In this document: positions 17,077 through 26,306 of the stretch, piece after piece
Position numbering within the stretch: position 1 is the stretch's first letter
Layout of the letters: each line of letters begins with the position of its first letter
Source of the DNA: Oscillospiraceae bacterium
Lineage (GTDB): Bacteria; Bacillota; Clostridia; Oscillospirales; CAG-382
NCBI GenBank assembly: GCA_015064895.1
Contig: SVRI01000001.1
Location: 300,043-364,042 of the forward strand
DNA: 64,000 nucleotides
Direction: 5' to 3'
Program-made: the position numbers and the translations under genes
The notes under the pieces: generated by a model
What the model saw: only the letters and a program-made list of their open reading frames with translations
Databases searched by the model: none
Told to the model about the DNA's origin: nothing

Positions 17077-17184
17077 ATTATTAATTCCGGATGTTGGAGA
17101 CGGCTGTCGGGCTGTCTGTAGTTATAAGCACGAGCTTTGAATTTTGGGCTTTTTGCCTTGGTTCTGTTGTCTTGTCGTCCATTC

Positions 17185-17202
17185 TGTTACATTTGTGTTA
17201 CA
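17185..17202 (+). promoter_or_regulatory. TGTTACA-N4-TGTTACA direct repeat upstream of S-layer gene 2
   Basis: Same two 7-mers, same 11-bp period and almost the same distance (14 bp) to the -35 as at S-layer gene 1. Confidence 0.65.
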
Positions 17203-17216
17203 AAATAAAAAAAGAC

Positions 17217-17245
17217 TTGCAAAAAGAAGAATAGTGTTGTAGAAT
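17217..17245 (+). promoter_or_regulatory. Promoter of S-layer gene 2
   Basis: TTGCAA, 17 bp, TAGAAT; the ATG is 54 bp downstream. Confidence 0.7.
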
Positions 17246-17299
17246 ATAACATGTAAATTACTCTATTTATGAGCAAAATTATTAGGAAGGGGTAACAAT

Positions 17300-20200
17300 A
17301 TGAGAAATTCTAAATTTCTTGCTACCACAATAGTTGCATTGTTGCTTGCATGCGTTCTCGCAGTAGCATCCTTTGCAGCTGTAACACCGTTCACAGATGT
17401 CGATGACAAAAAGAACGAAACACTTTCCGATGCAGTTTCACTTCTTAACGGTCTTGGCGTTGCTAAGGGCGTATCTGAAACAAAATTCGGTACAATGGAT
17501 TTGGTAACACGTGAGCAGATGGCTGCTTTCGTTTACAGACTTATGAAGGGCGGCAAGTCTCTTGAGGGCGGTTCCAACACAACTCCCTTTACAGACCTTA
17601 CCGACAGCACATACTACGGTTATGTTTCCTGGGCTAACGGCACAGGTGTAATCAAGGGTACAAGCGCAACAACATTCAATCCCAAGGGCGGTATCACTCT
17701 TCAGGATGCATATACAATGGTTGTTCGTGCTCTTGACCATGAAACAGATTCCTATGTATATCCTTTCACTTATATCGATAAGGCTGAAGAACTCGGCCTC
17801 GATGAAGGTCTTGACTCGGTAGTAACCTACACAACAAAGCTTACACGCGGCGACGTTGCTATAATTCTTTACAATACATTCTTTGCAGAAACAGGTAAAG
17901 AAGAAACAAAGCAGGTTGAAAGACTTATCGGCGGCGGCAAGAAGTGGGTTCTTGAAACAAAGACATACAATCCCACAGTTGCTGAAGATATCTACGATGT
18001 AGAAGTTGGCAGCTTCGAAGTTCGTGCAACTCCTAAGTTTGCATTCAACGAAGATGAAAATTCCGACGAATACATTCCTCTCTGCGACGACTTCGAAGTG
18101 GACATGCTTCACCTCGTAGCTGCAGATGAAGACGAAGCACTTCAGAATATCTACTGCGAATTTGCTGACACAGGTCTTTCGGGTTCTGCTGATGACTACA
18201 TCATGTGCGGTGTAGAAGTATTCTATACATATGAAGAAAAGAACGGTAATAAGGAACTCGAAAAGATTTACTTTGTAAACGGTTCCCGTAAGGTTCTTGA
18301 AACAGGTTCTGCGAACTATGAATATGTAGATCCTTCCGAAAAGGGTGACTACTACTACTACACAAGAGGTACCAAGGAAGGTACATACAGTGACTATGAA
18401 AAGGTAAAGGGCTTCCTCACAGTAGGTAATGAAACAATTTACTTCTTTGACGCTCCCTATTCCTACACAAAGCCTACTTTCACAGTTGATATGACAGCTG
18501 ATGAAAGATACGAACTCGTAAATGAAAAGAACGCAAAGCTCATTAATATCAAGTGCCTCGATGAATCAAAGGGTACATACTCCTACTATGTAGATGAAGT
18601 TAATCAGCCCACAGGCGATGCTAATGATATGATGAAGACTCTCCTCAGAGTATACTCCAGAGGTGTATATAAGCTCAAGTTCTATGATATCGACTGCGAC
18701 GGCATTTATGAATATGCTCACTATATGCCCGCAACCTACGGTTTCATGGACGGAGACGATAATAAGCTCTTCTCCACAGATATGGACAGCAACAAGCCTG
18801 TAATGGAACCCAAGACAGGTTCTTCACTTGATGTTTCCTTCACACCTACAATCTACTATAACGAAGCTAATATTTCCGGTGCTGCATTTGAAGACGGAGA
18901 TATGGTATTTGCATACCTCAATCCCGCTGCAAACATGATCGAAGTAATGACTGTTATCAAGCCTTACAACGGTTATGTCAGCCAGGTTAGACCCGAACAC
19001 GGTATGGTAAAGATTGACTCTACAACATTCCAGTCTGCTTACACATGGAGAATTATTGAAGAATTTGACGATGACAGCTCACTCTACGAGCAGTACAATT
19101 TGATTTCAAATACTTCACACGACTTCTTTACACTTCCTTCATTCGGTTCCGGCAGTACATTCCCCACTCTTATGAGCCAGGATGCTGTTGGTGAAATCTG
19201 CGATATCTATGCTTATAAGACAAACGGATGGAACCCTGTAATCGTTTACTACGATCACGTTGAAGATGCTTCCATGTCCTTCGGTCTTGATGAGCTTGCA
19301 ATTGTTGTAAGTAACGAAGACAACGACGCTGAAACATATACAAAGAGTAAGTTCGATGCAAAGATCGGCGATTCCATCCAGTATGCTAAGGTATACTACA
19401 ACGGTAAGGTTTCCTACCTGCCTCTCGATACAGAAGAAATGTATCCCGAACTTGATGACAGCGCATATGTTGACGGCGTATTCAACCTTTCCGAAATCAC
19501 AGGTCAGAACGGCTATAGAGCATATGTAGATAAGGTTGCTAAGGTTAAGGTTAATTCCGACGGTCAGTATGCACTTATTCCTCTTCTCCATGCAGAAGAT
19601 GAAGACGGCGAATACGTAGGCGTTGGCAGAGACAGCCTTGTTCTTCTCGATGAAAAGACAGTTAAGCAGTTCGGTAACGACCTTGACTTCGAAACAGAAG
19701 GCTTTATCAAGAAGGTAGCAGGTAACAGATTCCAGCTCGTTGACGGTAACGGCGAAACACTTCTCGGCGATATCTACAACGTAAACGGTACTACTGTTAA
19801 CTACTTCAATATGACTGCCGGCACAAGAATCATTATCAAGAATAAGATTTCCGGCGGTGATAATGAATACGAATACCTCGAATTTGACGCTACAACATTC
19901 AAGGAATCCAGCGAAAACGCTCTTACAAACATTCAGTACATCCTCAAGAATGTTCCTGAATCCACAACAAGAGCAGACCTCGTTCTCCTCTATGCTGAAG
20001 CAGAAGACTTCGAATTTACAACAAAGGCTGTAAAGAACGGCTGGAGAATCGTTGCAGGCTCCGAAATCAAGAAGGATGCTGAAGGCGACTACAGACACTT
20101 CTATAAGCTCCTCAACCCCTACACAGGTGAAGTTGAAGAATCCGTTGCAGGTAAGTACTATGACGATAAGGCAGCTGACCTTGAAGATGCTGTTGAAGTA

Positions 20201-20827
20201 GGTACAATCATCGAAGTTAAGAACGGTGTTGTTGACGAAGAAGGCGATGTTCTCGGTACAATCGACACATCCGTATCCGAAGGTCTTGTATACCTCACAG
20301 AATACGATGCTGAAGAAGGCTATGTAACATTCGTTCCCGTTGAAGCAATCGAAAGCGATGTATGCTGCGGCGATGACCTTAAGGACTTTGTTGAAACATA
20401 CAAATACGAAGGCGCTGAAGTTAACTTCGACGGCGAAGAATTCCTTCTCACAGTTGACCGCAACGACGATCCCATCTATGGTAAGGCTCTCAACTATGCT
20501 ATCACAGAAGATACAGTAATCTCTGTACTCGTAAGTGATGAAGCAGGCGCTGATGCAGTAGAAGGCGAATTCAAGGTTGCAGGTGTTGAAGCTATCGAAA
20601 AGGCATCCAAGGAATATAAGTGCTACAACGAAAAGGTACTCAATAAGAAGGGTAACTACGGCACAGAATACGCAGAATATGTTAAGGCATATATCTACGG
20701 TTCCAAGGCTCCCAAGAACGAAGACGAACTTCCCGTTGCTGAATACATCATCATCGTTGTAAACGGCGGCGAACAGCTTATCTTCACAGATTTCGACGAT
20801 AACTTCTACCCCGATTCTCACGATTAA
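17300..20827 (+). CDS. S-layer protein 2 with three SLH domains, paralogue of the preceding gene
   Basis: 1175 residues. Signal peptide ending ASFAA, then three SLH units in about 30-205 (FTDVDDKK, FTDLTDSTYYGYVSW, YIDKAEELGL...LTRGDVAIIL). The body is acidic and matches S-layer protein 1 in scattered blocks over its full length, including the C-terminal tail (FYKLLNPYTGEV, YAEYVKAYIYGS, AEYIIIVVNGG). AAGGGG ribosome site before the ATG. Codon use is less uniform than in gene 1, hinting at lower expression. The two genes each have a promoter and terminator, so they can be set separately, though the upstream boxes suggest one shared regulator. Confidence 0.93.
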   Translation: MRNSKFLATTIVALLLACVLAVASFAAVTPFTDVDDKKNETLSDAVSLLNGLGVAKGVSETKFGTMDLVTREQMAAFVYRLMKGGKSLEGGSNTTPFTDLTDSTYYGYVSWANGTGVIKGTSATTFNPKGGITLQDAYTMVVRALDHETDSYVYPFTYIDKAEELGLDEGLDSVVTYTTKLTRGDVAIILYNTFFAETGKEETKQVERLIGGGKKWVLETKTYNPTVAEDIYDVEVGSFEVRATPKFAFNEDENSDEYIPLCDDFEVDMLHLVAADEDEALQNIYCEFADTGLSGSADDYIMCGVEVFYTYEEKNGNKELEKIYFVNGSRKVLETGSANYEYVDPSEKGDYYYYTRGTKEGTYSDYEKVKGFLTVGNETIYFFDAPYSYTKPTFTVDMTADERYELVNEKNAKLINIKCLDESKGTYSYYVDEVNQPTGDANDMMKTLLRVYSRGVYKLKFYDIDCDGIYEYAHYMPATYGFMDGDDNKLFSTDMDSNKPVMEPKTGSSLDVSFTPTIYYNEANISGAAFEDGDMVFAYLNPAANMIEVMTVIKPYNGYVSQVRPEHGMVKIDSTTFQSAYTWRIIEEFDDDSSLYEQYNLISNTSHDFFTLPSFGSGSTFPTLMSQDAVGEICDIYAYKTNGWNPVIVYYDHVEDASMSFGLDELAIVVSNEDNDAETYTKSKFDAKIGDSIQYAKVYYNGKVSYLPLDTEEMYPELDDSAYVDGVFNLSEITGQNGYRAYVDKVAKVKVNSDGQYALIPLLHAEDEDGEYVGVGRDSLVLLDEKTVKQFGNDLDFETEGFIKKVAGNRFQLVDGNGETLLGDIYNVNGTTVNYFNMTAGTRIIIKNKISGGDNEYEYLEFDATTFKESSENALTNIQYILKNVPESTTRADLVLLYAEAEDFEFTTKAVKNGWRIVAGSEIKKDAEGDYRHFYKLLNPYTGEVEESVAGKYYDDKAADLEDAVEVGTIIEVKNGVVDEEGDVLGTIDTSVSEGLVYLTEYDAEEGYVTFVPVEAIESDVCCGDDLKDFVETYKYEGAEVNFDGEEFLLTVDRNDDPIYGKALNYAITEDTVISVLVSDEAGADAVEGEFKVAGVEAIEKASKEYKCYNEKVLNKKGNYGTEYAEYVKAYIYGSKAPKNEDELPVAEYIIIVVNGGEQLIFTDFDDNFYPDSHD

Positions 20828-20849
20828 TCGGATAGTTAAATCAAACATT

Positions 20850-20879
20850 AATCCCCCGACTTTGGTCGGGGGATTTTTT
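20850..20879 (+). terminator. Terminator of S-layer gene 2
   Basis: AATCCCCCGAC/GTCGGGGGATT stem, TTTG loop, then a T run. Confidence 0.93.
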
Positions 20880-20940
20880 GTATATATTCGTATAACAATA
20901 AAAAAACCTCAATATAATGAAATATATCGGGGTGAAGAAT

Positions 20941-22476
20941 ATGTATAATAATTTAAGTAGAACTGCAATGTCGAGCCGCAATTTCACGGTCAGTGTGATG
21001 GGAAGAATCGTGGGAATGCTTACAAGTTTTGCCGGCAGGGCTGTTTTTGTAAAGGTGCTGAGTGCAGAATACCTTGGACTTGGCGGTTTTTTCGGCAATA
21101 TCCTATCTGTTGTTTCGCTGTGCGAATTGGGAATAGGTGCGGCAATTTCTCAATCACTTTATAAACCTCTGGCTGAAAATGATGAATATGCAGTTGCAGC
21201 GATAATGACTTACTATAAAAAAATCAGTAAAATAACTGCATTTGTAACGCTTGTGTTGGGGCTTGCAGTATTGCCGCTTATTCCGAATTTTACAAAGACG
21301 GATATAGATTCAAAAGTGATTATTGCAGCCTTCCTTTTATTTATCATACATAATACTGTGTCATATGTTTTGTTGCCGAAATGTGCTCTGGTAATATGTG
21401 ACCAAAGAATGTATGTAATAACTGCCGTAAGAAGCATTTTCGGGATAGTTGCTTTGATACTTCAGAGTGTTATGCTTGTTGTAACGGGTAATTATCTAAT
21501 ATATCTTGCATCAAGGATACTCGTTTTGACGGTTGAGGATGTTTTGATTAATGTATATGCCGAAAAGAATTATCCTTGTCTTGCTTATAAAATGTCTGTA
21601 ACAAAAGAGTATAAAAAAAGCCTTTTTACAAATGTAAAGGCTCTGGTATGGCATAAAGCAGGGGGCGTCATGTCTAGAAGCACCGACAGCCTTTTGCTTA
21701 CATATTTCGTTGGACTTTCGGGTATGGGAAAATACTCTAATTACGCACTTGTCATAGGCACAATCGGTGCATTTTTCGATGTGGCAATAAATGCAGTGTC
21801 GGCAAGTGTGGGAAACCTCGGTGCCGGTGACAGAGGTGAAAAAAGCGAAAAAATAATGCGTAAGCTTTATTTTATGAATTTCTGGATGCTGACGGTCGGA
21901 ACAAGTGTAATACTGTGTACTCTTAATCCTTTTATACAGATTTGGCTCGGAAGAGAGATGCTGTTTTCCAACATTGAAATGGCGGTAATAGTATCGGTGT
22001 TTTATTTTTCGTGCGTAAGAGATCCGGTGCAGATTTTTGTATCGACCTATGGCTTGTTTAAGGAAAGTAAATATATTCCGATTCTACGAGCCCTTTCAAA
22101 TCTTGTTCTGTCTGTAGTTTTTGTAAAACAAATGGGAATTGCAGGCGTTTTTCTCGGAACTGTTCTGTCTACGGTGCTTGTGCCGCTTTTCGGTGAAGTG
22201 AAGGTGCTTTATAAACATGGATTTTCCATGAAACCTTCAAAATTCTATAAAGAAATGCTGTCATATATCGGCATTTCATTTCTTTGTGTATCGCTGTGCT
22301 TTTTGCTGACATATACGGTGAAAATCTCACTTGTGGGAGTGATTGTACGGGGAATATCCGCTTTTTGTGCTTCAAATGCAGTTTTGTTTCTTTTCTGCTC
22401 TGAAAATGAATATTTTTACGGTGCATCGTTGGTTATAAAACGAGTACTGTCAAAAAAGAATAAATCAAAGCTTTGA
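20941..22476 (+). CDS. Polysaccharide flippase (Wzx/oligosaccharide translocase, MATE-like superfamily)
   Basis: 511 residues from ATG 20941, which has GGGGTG at good spacing; the track start at 20917 lacks one. Twelve to fourteen hydrophobic segments; the N-terminus (RNFTVSVMGRIVGML...VFVKVLSAEYLGLGGFFGNIL) and the LGIGAAISQSLYKPL stretch are typical of Gram-positive PST-type translocases that move lipid-linked glycans to the outer face. It follows the S-layer genes, so a role in making the SLH-binding wall polymer or an S-layer glycan is a reasonable inference, but no glycosyltransferase genes are near. The end overlaps the convergent AraC gene by 12 bp. Confidence 0.88.
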   Translation: MYNNLSRTAMSSRNFTVSVMGRIVGMLTSFAGRAVFVKVLSAEYLGLGGFFGNILSVVSLCELGIGAAISQSLYKPLAENDEYAVAAIMTYYKKISKITAFVTLVLGLAVLPLIPNFTKTDIDSKVIIAAFLLFIIHNTVSYVLLPKCALVICDQRMYVITAVRSIFGIVALILQSVMLVVTGNYLIYLASRILVLTVEDVLINVYAEKNYPCLAYKMSVTKEYKKSLFTNVKALVWHKAGGVMSRSTDSLLLTYFVGLSGMGKYSNYALVIGTIGAFFDVAINAVSASVGNLGAGDRGEKSEKIMRKLYFMNFWMLTVGTSVILCTLNPFIQIWLGREMLFSNIEMAVIVSVFYFSCVRDPVQIFVSTYGLFKESKYIPILRALSNLVLSVVFVKQMGIAGVFLGTVLSTVLVPLFGEVKVLYKHGFSMKPSKFYKEMLSYIGISFLCVSLCFLLTYTVKISLVGVIVRGISAFCASNAVLFLFCSENEYFYGASLVIKRVLSKKNKSKL

Positions 22477-23289
22477 ATACTTTTTTCTGTATTCCGAAGG
22501 CAAAACCTTGTAAAGCTTTGAAAATGCTTTTGCAAAATAAGAAGGATTGTCAAAACCGCATTCATAGGATATTTCAGCAATGGTTTTTGATGTTTCTCTG
22601 AGTAAAAAGCCTGCGTTTTCACACCTTATTGCATTTATATGTTCAATAACCGTAAAGCCCGTGTTTTCCTTGAAAATGCGGGCAAAATGATATCTTGAAA
22701 AGCCGGCATGTGATGATAATTCTTCCAAGGTGAGTTTTTGTGAAAAGTGCGTGTTTATGTGTTCGACGGCATTTAACACTGCGGCATAGCTTTTTGAGAG
22801 ACTCCTTGTTTCTGCTTTGTTTTTTACAGAGTGATTTTTACAGATGTACACTATAAACTCAAGCACGGCAAGACGAGTTTCGGCAACAGAAAAAGAATTT
22901 TCGTTTGAACTGAAAATGTCTGCAATTTTCATTATAAGCTCACCTGCCTTTTGGTCGCAGATGCTCTGATGGAAGGATATAGCTTCAATTTCAATGCCGT
23001 TATCCTTGAAGAAAGAATTGTCAACAATGAGACAGTGATATTTCACTTCGGTGTTTGTACTTACTGCATGAAGCTGTTTTGCGTTAATGATAACGGTTGT
23101 ACCTTTTTTCATGGAAATGTCAGATGCATCACAGTTGACTTTGCCTTCTCCTTGAATACAATAAAGAATTTCTGTGTTTTCGTGCCAGTTTGCAGTTCCG
23201 CTTTCATTGTGAATGCAAATATCGGTATGAAATATGAATGGCAGGTCGGGATTGGGCATAAGATGATGCTCGTATTTGATATCAATCAT
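22465..23289 (-). CDS. AraC-family transcriptional regulator with cupin domain
   Basis: 274 residues: N-terminal cupin (NWHENTEILYCIQGEG, then a metal-site-like GTTVIINAKQLHAV strand), C-terminal double helix-turn-helix (SRYHFARIFKE; CGFDNPSYFAKAFSKLYKVLPSEYR). Divergent from the isomerase-nagB operon, 132 bp from its start, so it most likely senses an amino sugar or related ligand and controls that operon. Its 3' end overlaps the flippase gene on the other strand. Confidence 0.92.
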   Translation of the reverse strand: MIDIKYEHHLMPNPDLPFIFHTDICIHNESGTANWHENTEILYCIQGEGKVNCDASDISMKKGTTVIINAKQLHAVSTNTEVKYHCLIVDNSFFKDNGIEIEAISFHQSICDQKAGELIMKIADIFSSNENSFSVAETRLAVLEFIVYICKNHSVKNKAETRSLSKSYAAVLNAVEHINTHFSQKLTLEELSSHAGFSRYHFARIFKENTGFTVIEHINAIRCENAGFLLRETSKTIAEISYECGFDNPSYFAKAFSKLYKVLPSEYRKKYSKL

Positions 23290-23327
23290 AAAAAAACCTC
23301 AAAAAAGCAATATTATTTTATTAGATG

Positions 23328-23357
23328 GCACAATTTTGTCTTGATTTCAGCACAATT
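23328..23357 (+). promoter_or_regulatory. GCACAATT direct repeat, candidate AraC-type operator
   Basis: GCACAATT at 23328 and again at 23350, 22 bp apart (two helical turns), between the AraC gene and the operon it faces. The downstream copy lies in the promoter spacer. Confidence 0.5.
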
Positions 23358-23369
23358 ATATTATATAAT
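23341..23369 (+). promoter_or_regulatory. Promoter of the isomerase-nagB operon
   Basis: TTGATT, 17 bp, TATAAT; 53 bp before the first start codon. Confidence 0.7.
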
Positions 23370-23421
23370 GAAATTGAATTAAAAGCAAGAGAATGCTTTG
23401 AAAAGAAAGGAAGACAGAAAA

Positions 23422-24279
23422 ATGTATAAGTTTCCAATAGGCGTAATCATTGACTCCTTCAGACTCCCCACACGTGATGCCATAAAGGCAGCAGCAGACA
23501 TCGGTGCAGCAGGTATTCAGATGTACTGCACAAAGGGTGAAAACTCCCCTGAAAATCTCGTGGGTGAAAAGAGAAAAGAACTCCTCAAGTACGTTAAGGA
23601 CAACGGTCTTGTATTCTCCGCAATCTGCGGCGACCTCGGTCAGGGCTTCGGTCACAAGGAAAAGAACCCCGAGCTTGTTGAAAAGTCCAAGAGAATTCTT
23701 GACCTTGCAAAGGAACTCGAAACAGATATCGTTACAACTCACATCGGCGTAGTTCCCGAAGACCATAATCACGACAGATTCAAGGTTATGCAGGAGGCTT
23801 GCTTTGAGCTTTCAAGATATGCTGATTCCATCGGCTCTCACTTTGCTATTGAAACAGGTCCCGAAACAAGTGCAACATTAAAGTCCTTCCTTGACACACT
23901 CGATTCCAAGGGTGTTGCAGTAAACCTTGACCCTGCAAACCTCGTTATGGTAACAGGTGACGCTCCCGTTGTTGCCGTACATAACCTTAAGGACTACATT
24001 GTACATACACACGCAAAGGACGGCGTAAAATTAAAGCACGCAAATCCCGAATACCTCTACGGTGCGGTTCATCCGATTCCTCAGGAAATTCTTGAATCCA
24101 GACACTACGAAGAAGTACCTCTCGGACAGGGCAGCGTTCCTTATATCCACTACCTCAAGGCACTTGAAGAAGTCGGCTACAAGGGCTTCTTAACCATCGA
24201 AAGAGAAGTTGGCGACAATCCTGCAAGAGACATTAAGATTGCTATAGATTATCTCAACAAGATAATGGAGGAAAACTAA
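23422..24279 (+). CDS. Sugar phosphate isomerase/epimerase (xylose-isomerase-like TIM barrel) 1
   Basis: 285 residues from ATG 23422 with GAAAGGAAG upstream; the track's TTG at 23398 includes the ribosome site. AP-endonuclease-2/xylose-isomerase-like TIM barrel with the expected metal-ligand positions on successive strands: TTHIGVVPE, FAIETGPE, AVNLDPANL, VHTHAKDG and LTIEREVG. Family members interconvert keto and aldo sugars or epimerise them; the substrate is not readable from sequence. First gene of an operon with a paralogue and nagB, which suggests an amino-sugar or linked catabolic route. Confidence 0.88.
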   Translation: MYKFPIGVIIDSFRLPTRDAIKAAADIGAAGIQMYCTKGENSPENLVGEKRKELLKYVKDNGLVFSAICGDLGQGFGHKEKNPELVEKSKRILDLAKELETDIVTTHIGVVPEDHNHDRFKVMQEACFELSRYADSIGSHFAIETGPETSATLKSFLDTLDSKGVAVNLDPANLVMVTGDAPVVAVHNLKDYIVHTHAKDGVKLKHANPEYLYGAVHPIPQEILESRHYEEVPLGQGSVPYIHYLKALEEVGYKGFLTIEREVGDNPARDIKIAIDYLNKIMEEN

Positions 24280-24280
24280 A

Positions 24281-25165
24281 ATGAAAGTTTCAGTAAGCTC
24301 ATATTCTTTCCAGCAGTACATAAGTGCCGGAAAAATGACACAGCTTGACTGTGTTGCAAAGGCAAAGGAAATGGGTTTTGACACAATCGACTTTATCGAA
24401 ATGAAGAACGGTCAGAATCCCACACTTGAAGAACAGAAGGAATATGCAAGACAAATCAGAGCAAAGGCAGACGAGCTCGGCATGAACATCGAAGCATATT
24501 TCGTAGGTGCACACCTTTACTATGACACACCTGAAGAAAACGAAGCAGAAGTAAAGCGTGTATGTGACCAGCTTGACATTGCCAAAATTCTCGGCTGTAA
24601 GATTATGCGTCACGACGTATGCTATCACCTTACAAAGACAGGCAACGGCAAGAGCTTTGACCTTCAGCTTCCCACAATCGCCGAAAACTGCCGCAAGATA
24701 GCAGACTACGGTCAGGCTCTCGGCATCAAGACATGTGCCGAAAACCACGGCCACATTGCACAGGATTCCGACAGAATGGAAAGACTCTTCAATGCAGTAA
24801 ACCACGACAACTTCGGTCTTCTTGTAGACTTCGGCAACTTCTCCTGTGCTGATGAAGACCACATCACAGCGGTATCCCGTGTTGCTCCTTATGCAGTAAA
24901 CGCACACGCAAAGGACATGCACCTCTATAGCGGCAGAGATTCCGTTCCCGGCTTCTGCAGCCCCACAAGAGGCGGTAACTTCTTCAGAGGCTCTATCATC
25001 GGTCAGGGAGACGTTCCCGTAAAGCAGTGCATCAGAATTATGAAGAGAGCAGGCTACGACGGCTACCTCTGCATCGAATTTGAAGGCAAGGAAGACTGCA
25101 TCCTCGGTATCGAACAGGGCTTCGCAACACTCAAGCGTTACATCGCTGAAGTAGAAGCCGAATAG
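24281..25165 (+). CDS. Sugar phosphate isomerase/epimerase (xylose-isomerase-like TIM barrel) 2
   Basis: 294 residues, starting one base after the stop of the previous gene; its AGGAAA site lies within that gene's last codons, so translation is coupled. Same fold with metal-site blocks MRHDVCYH, CAENHGHI, LLVDFGNFSC, VNAHAKDMHLY and LCIEFEGKED. Only distantly similar to its neighbour, so the two probably catalyse different steps. The stop codon is followed at once by a structured repeat (25166). Confidence 0.88.
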   Translation: MKVSVSSYSFQQYISAGKMTQLDCVAKAKEMGFDTIDFIEMKNGQNPTLEEQKEYARQIRAKADELGMNIEAYFVGAHLYYDTPEENEAEVKRVCDQLDIAKILGCKIMRHDVCYHLTKTGNGKSFDLQLPTIAENCRKIADYGQALGIKTCAENHGHIAQDSDRMERLFNAVNHDNFGLLVDFGNFSCADEDHITAVSRVAPYAVNAHAKDMHLYSGRDSVPGFCSPTRGGNFFRGSIIGQGDVPVKQCIRIMKRAGYDGYLCIEFEGKEDCILGIEQGFATLKRYIAEVEAE

Positions 25166-25272
25166 GCACGGAGTCCGTGCTGACATTTTCGCGGGCAAGT
25201 TTCGCGATTAACATACCATCGGTGTCGCACAAATAACTTTTTGTTGCCGTCAATCAGCAAGACGGCAACAAA
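25166..25272 (+). repeat. Structured intergenic repeat, copy B
   Basis: Begins with the base after the stop codon: GCACGG-AGT-CCGTGC hairpin, CTGACA, TTCGCGGGC, core GGTGTCGCACAAATAA at 25221, then a perfect 12-bp hairpin TTTGTTGCCGTC/GACGGCAACAAA. Confidence 0.7.
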
Positions 25273-25326
25273 ATTGCAACACCGACGCAGTATTGAACAG
25301 CACACACCTTTATATCACGACTGTCC

Positions 25327-25359
25327 GTTCACAACCGTCAAACACCGACGGTTGCGAAC
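25327..25359 (+). other. Hairpin in the isomerase-nagB intergenic region
   Basis: 13-bp stem GTTCACAACCGTC/GACGGTTGCGAAC with one mismatch, 45 bp before nagB and without a T tract. Its loop region resembles that of the 3' hairpin of repeat copy A. It may protect or process the message. Confidence 0.55.
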
Positions 25360-25403
25360 TGCAAAATTATTTCGCACTACACCAAATGAAAGGAAAAATA
25401 ATC

Positions 25404-26114
25404 ATGAAAATAGTAGTATGTAACACTTATGACGAACTCAGCCAGTACATCGCTGACAGAGTAGCTTCTCTTGTAAACGAAAAACCCGAATGTATCCTCG
25501 GTCTTGCAACAGGCTCAACACCCGTCGGTGCTTATGAAAAGCTCGGCGAAATGTGCAAAGCAGGCAAGGTAGACTTTTCCAAGGTTCGTTCCTTCAATCT
25601 TGACGAATATCTCGGTCTTACACCCGACAACGACCAGAGCTACCGTTACTTTATGAACAAGAACCTCTTTGAAAAGATCAACATTGATATCAACAACACT
25701 CGTGTTCCCTCCGGTATTTCCGAGGATCCCGACAAGATGTGCAAGGAATACGACGAAGCAATTGATGCCGCAGGCGGCATTGACCTTCAGCTTCTCGGTA
25801 TCGGTGAAAACGGACACATCGCATTCAACGAACCTGCCTCTCAGCTTTACAGCGGTACACACGTAACAGATCTTACAGAAAGCACAATCAAGGCAAACTC
25901 CAGATTCTTCGAAAAGATTGAGGATGTTCCCACACAGGCAGTTACCATGGGTATCGGCTCTATTATGAAGGCAAAGAGCATCATCATCGCAGCAAACGGT
26001 GCAAACAAGAAGGCTGCCGTTGACGTTCTCAGAAGCGGCATGATTGATACAAATTGCCCTGCAAGCGTTCTCAACGCACACAGAGACGTAACTCTCGTAG
26101 TTTGCGGCTGCTAA
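25404..26114 (+). CDS. nagB: Glucosamine-6-phosphate deaminase
   Basis: 236 residues from ATG 25404 with AAAGGAA upstream; the track start at 25293 lies inside the hairpin region. Carries the sugar-phosphate-binding loop LGLATGSTPVGAYEKL, FNLDEYLGL with the catalytic Asp, and GIGENGHIAFNEP with the ring-opening His. Converts glucosamine-6-phosphate to fructose-6-phosphate plus ammonia in the cytoplasm. Length fits the short Gram-positive form without the E. coli allosteric tail. Third gene of the AraC-facing operon, making use of GlcNAc or another amino sugar the likely purpose. Confidence 0.96.
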   Translation: MKIVVCNTYDELSQYIADRVASLVNEKPECILGLATGSTPVGAYEKLGEMCKAGKVDFSKVRSFNLDEYLGLTPDNDQSYRYFMNKNLFEKINIDINNTRVPSGISEDPDKMCKEYDEAIDAAGGIDLQLLGIGENGHIAFNEPASQLYSGTHVTDLTESTIKANSRFFEKIEDVPTQAVTMGIGSIMKAKSIIIAANGANKKAAVDVLRSGMIDTNCPASVLNAHRDVTLVVCGC

Positions 26115-26275
26115 CGGCGAGTCGCCGCTGACATATTCGCGGGCGATATTTGATTGAAAAAAGCTTTTGGTGTCGCGTAAATAACACCGTTTGGTCGGCA
26201 GTCGGGACAGCCCGACAGCAAATTCGCGGGCGATACTTGATTGAAACGAGCTTTTGGTGTCGCGTAAATAACACC
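26115..26275 (+). repeat. Structured intergenic repeat, copies C1 and C2 in tandem
   Basis: Starts directly after the nagB stop: CGGCG-AGT-CGCCG hairpin, CTGACA, TTCGCGGGC and core GGTGTCGCGTAAATAA at 26169. A GTCGGG-ACAG-CCCGAC hairpin then leads into a second TTCGCGGGC and an identical core at 26256. The two cores are 87 bp apart, and the middle hairpin serves both. Confidence 0.7.
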
Positions 26276-26306
26276 GACAAAGCCATAACGTAATTAACAG
26301 TTATAC

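Noticed and set aside
17438-18112. 224-codon minus-strand ORF over the SLH part of gene 2
   Set aside because: Shadow of the SLH coding frame.
19139-20848. 569-codon minus-strand ORF over S-layer gene 2
   Set aside because: Same antisense shadow effect, and it runs through the terminator.
24299-25198. 299-codon minus-strand ORF over the second TIM-barrel gene
   Set aside because: Antisense shadow with no ribosome site.
25273-25403. glmS-type ribozyme or amino-sugar riboswitch before nagB
   Set aside because: The hairpins belong to the dispersed repeat type seen at other loci; no ribozyme core seen.
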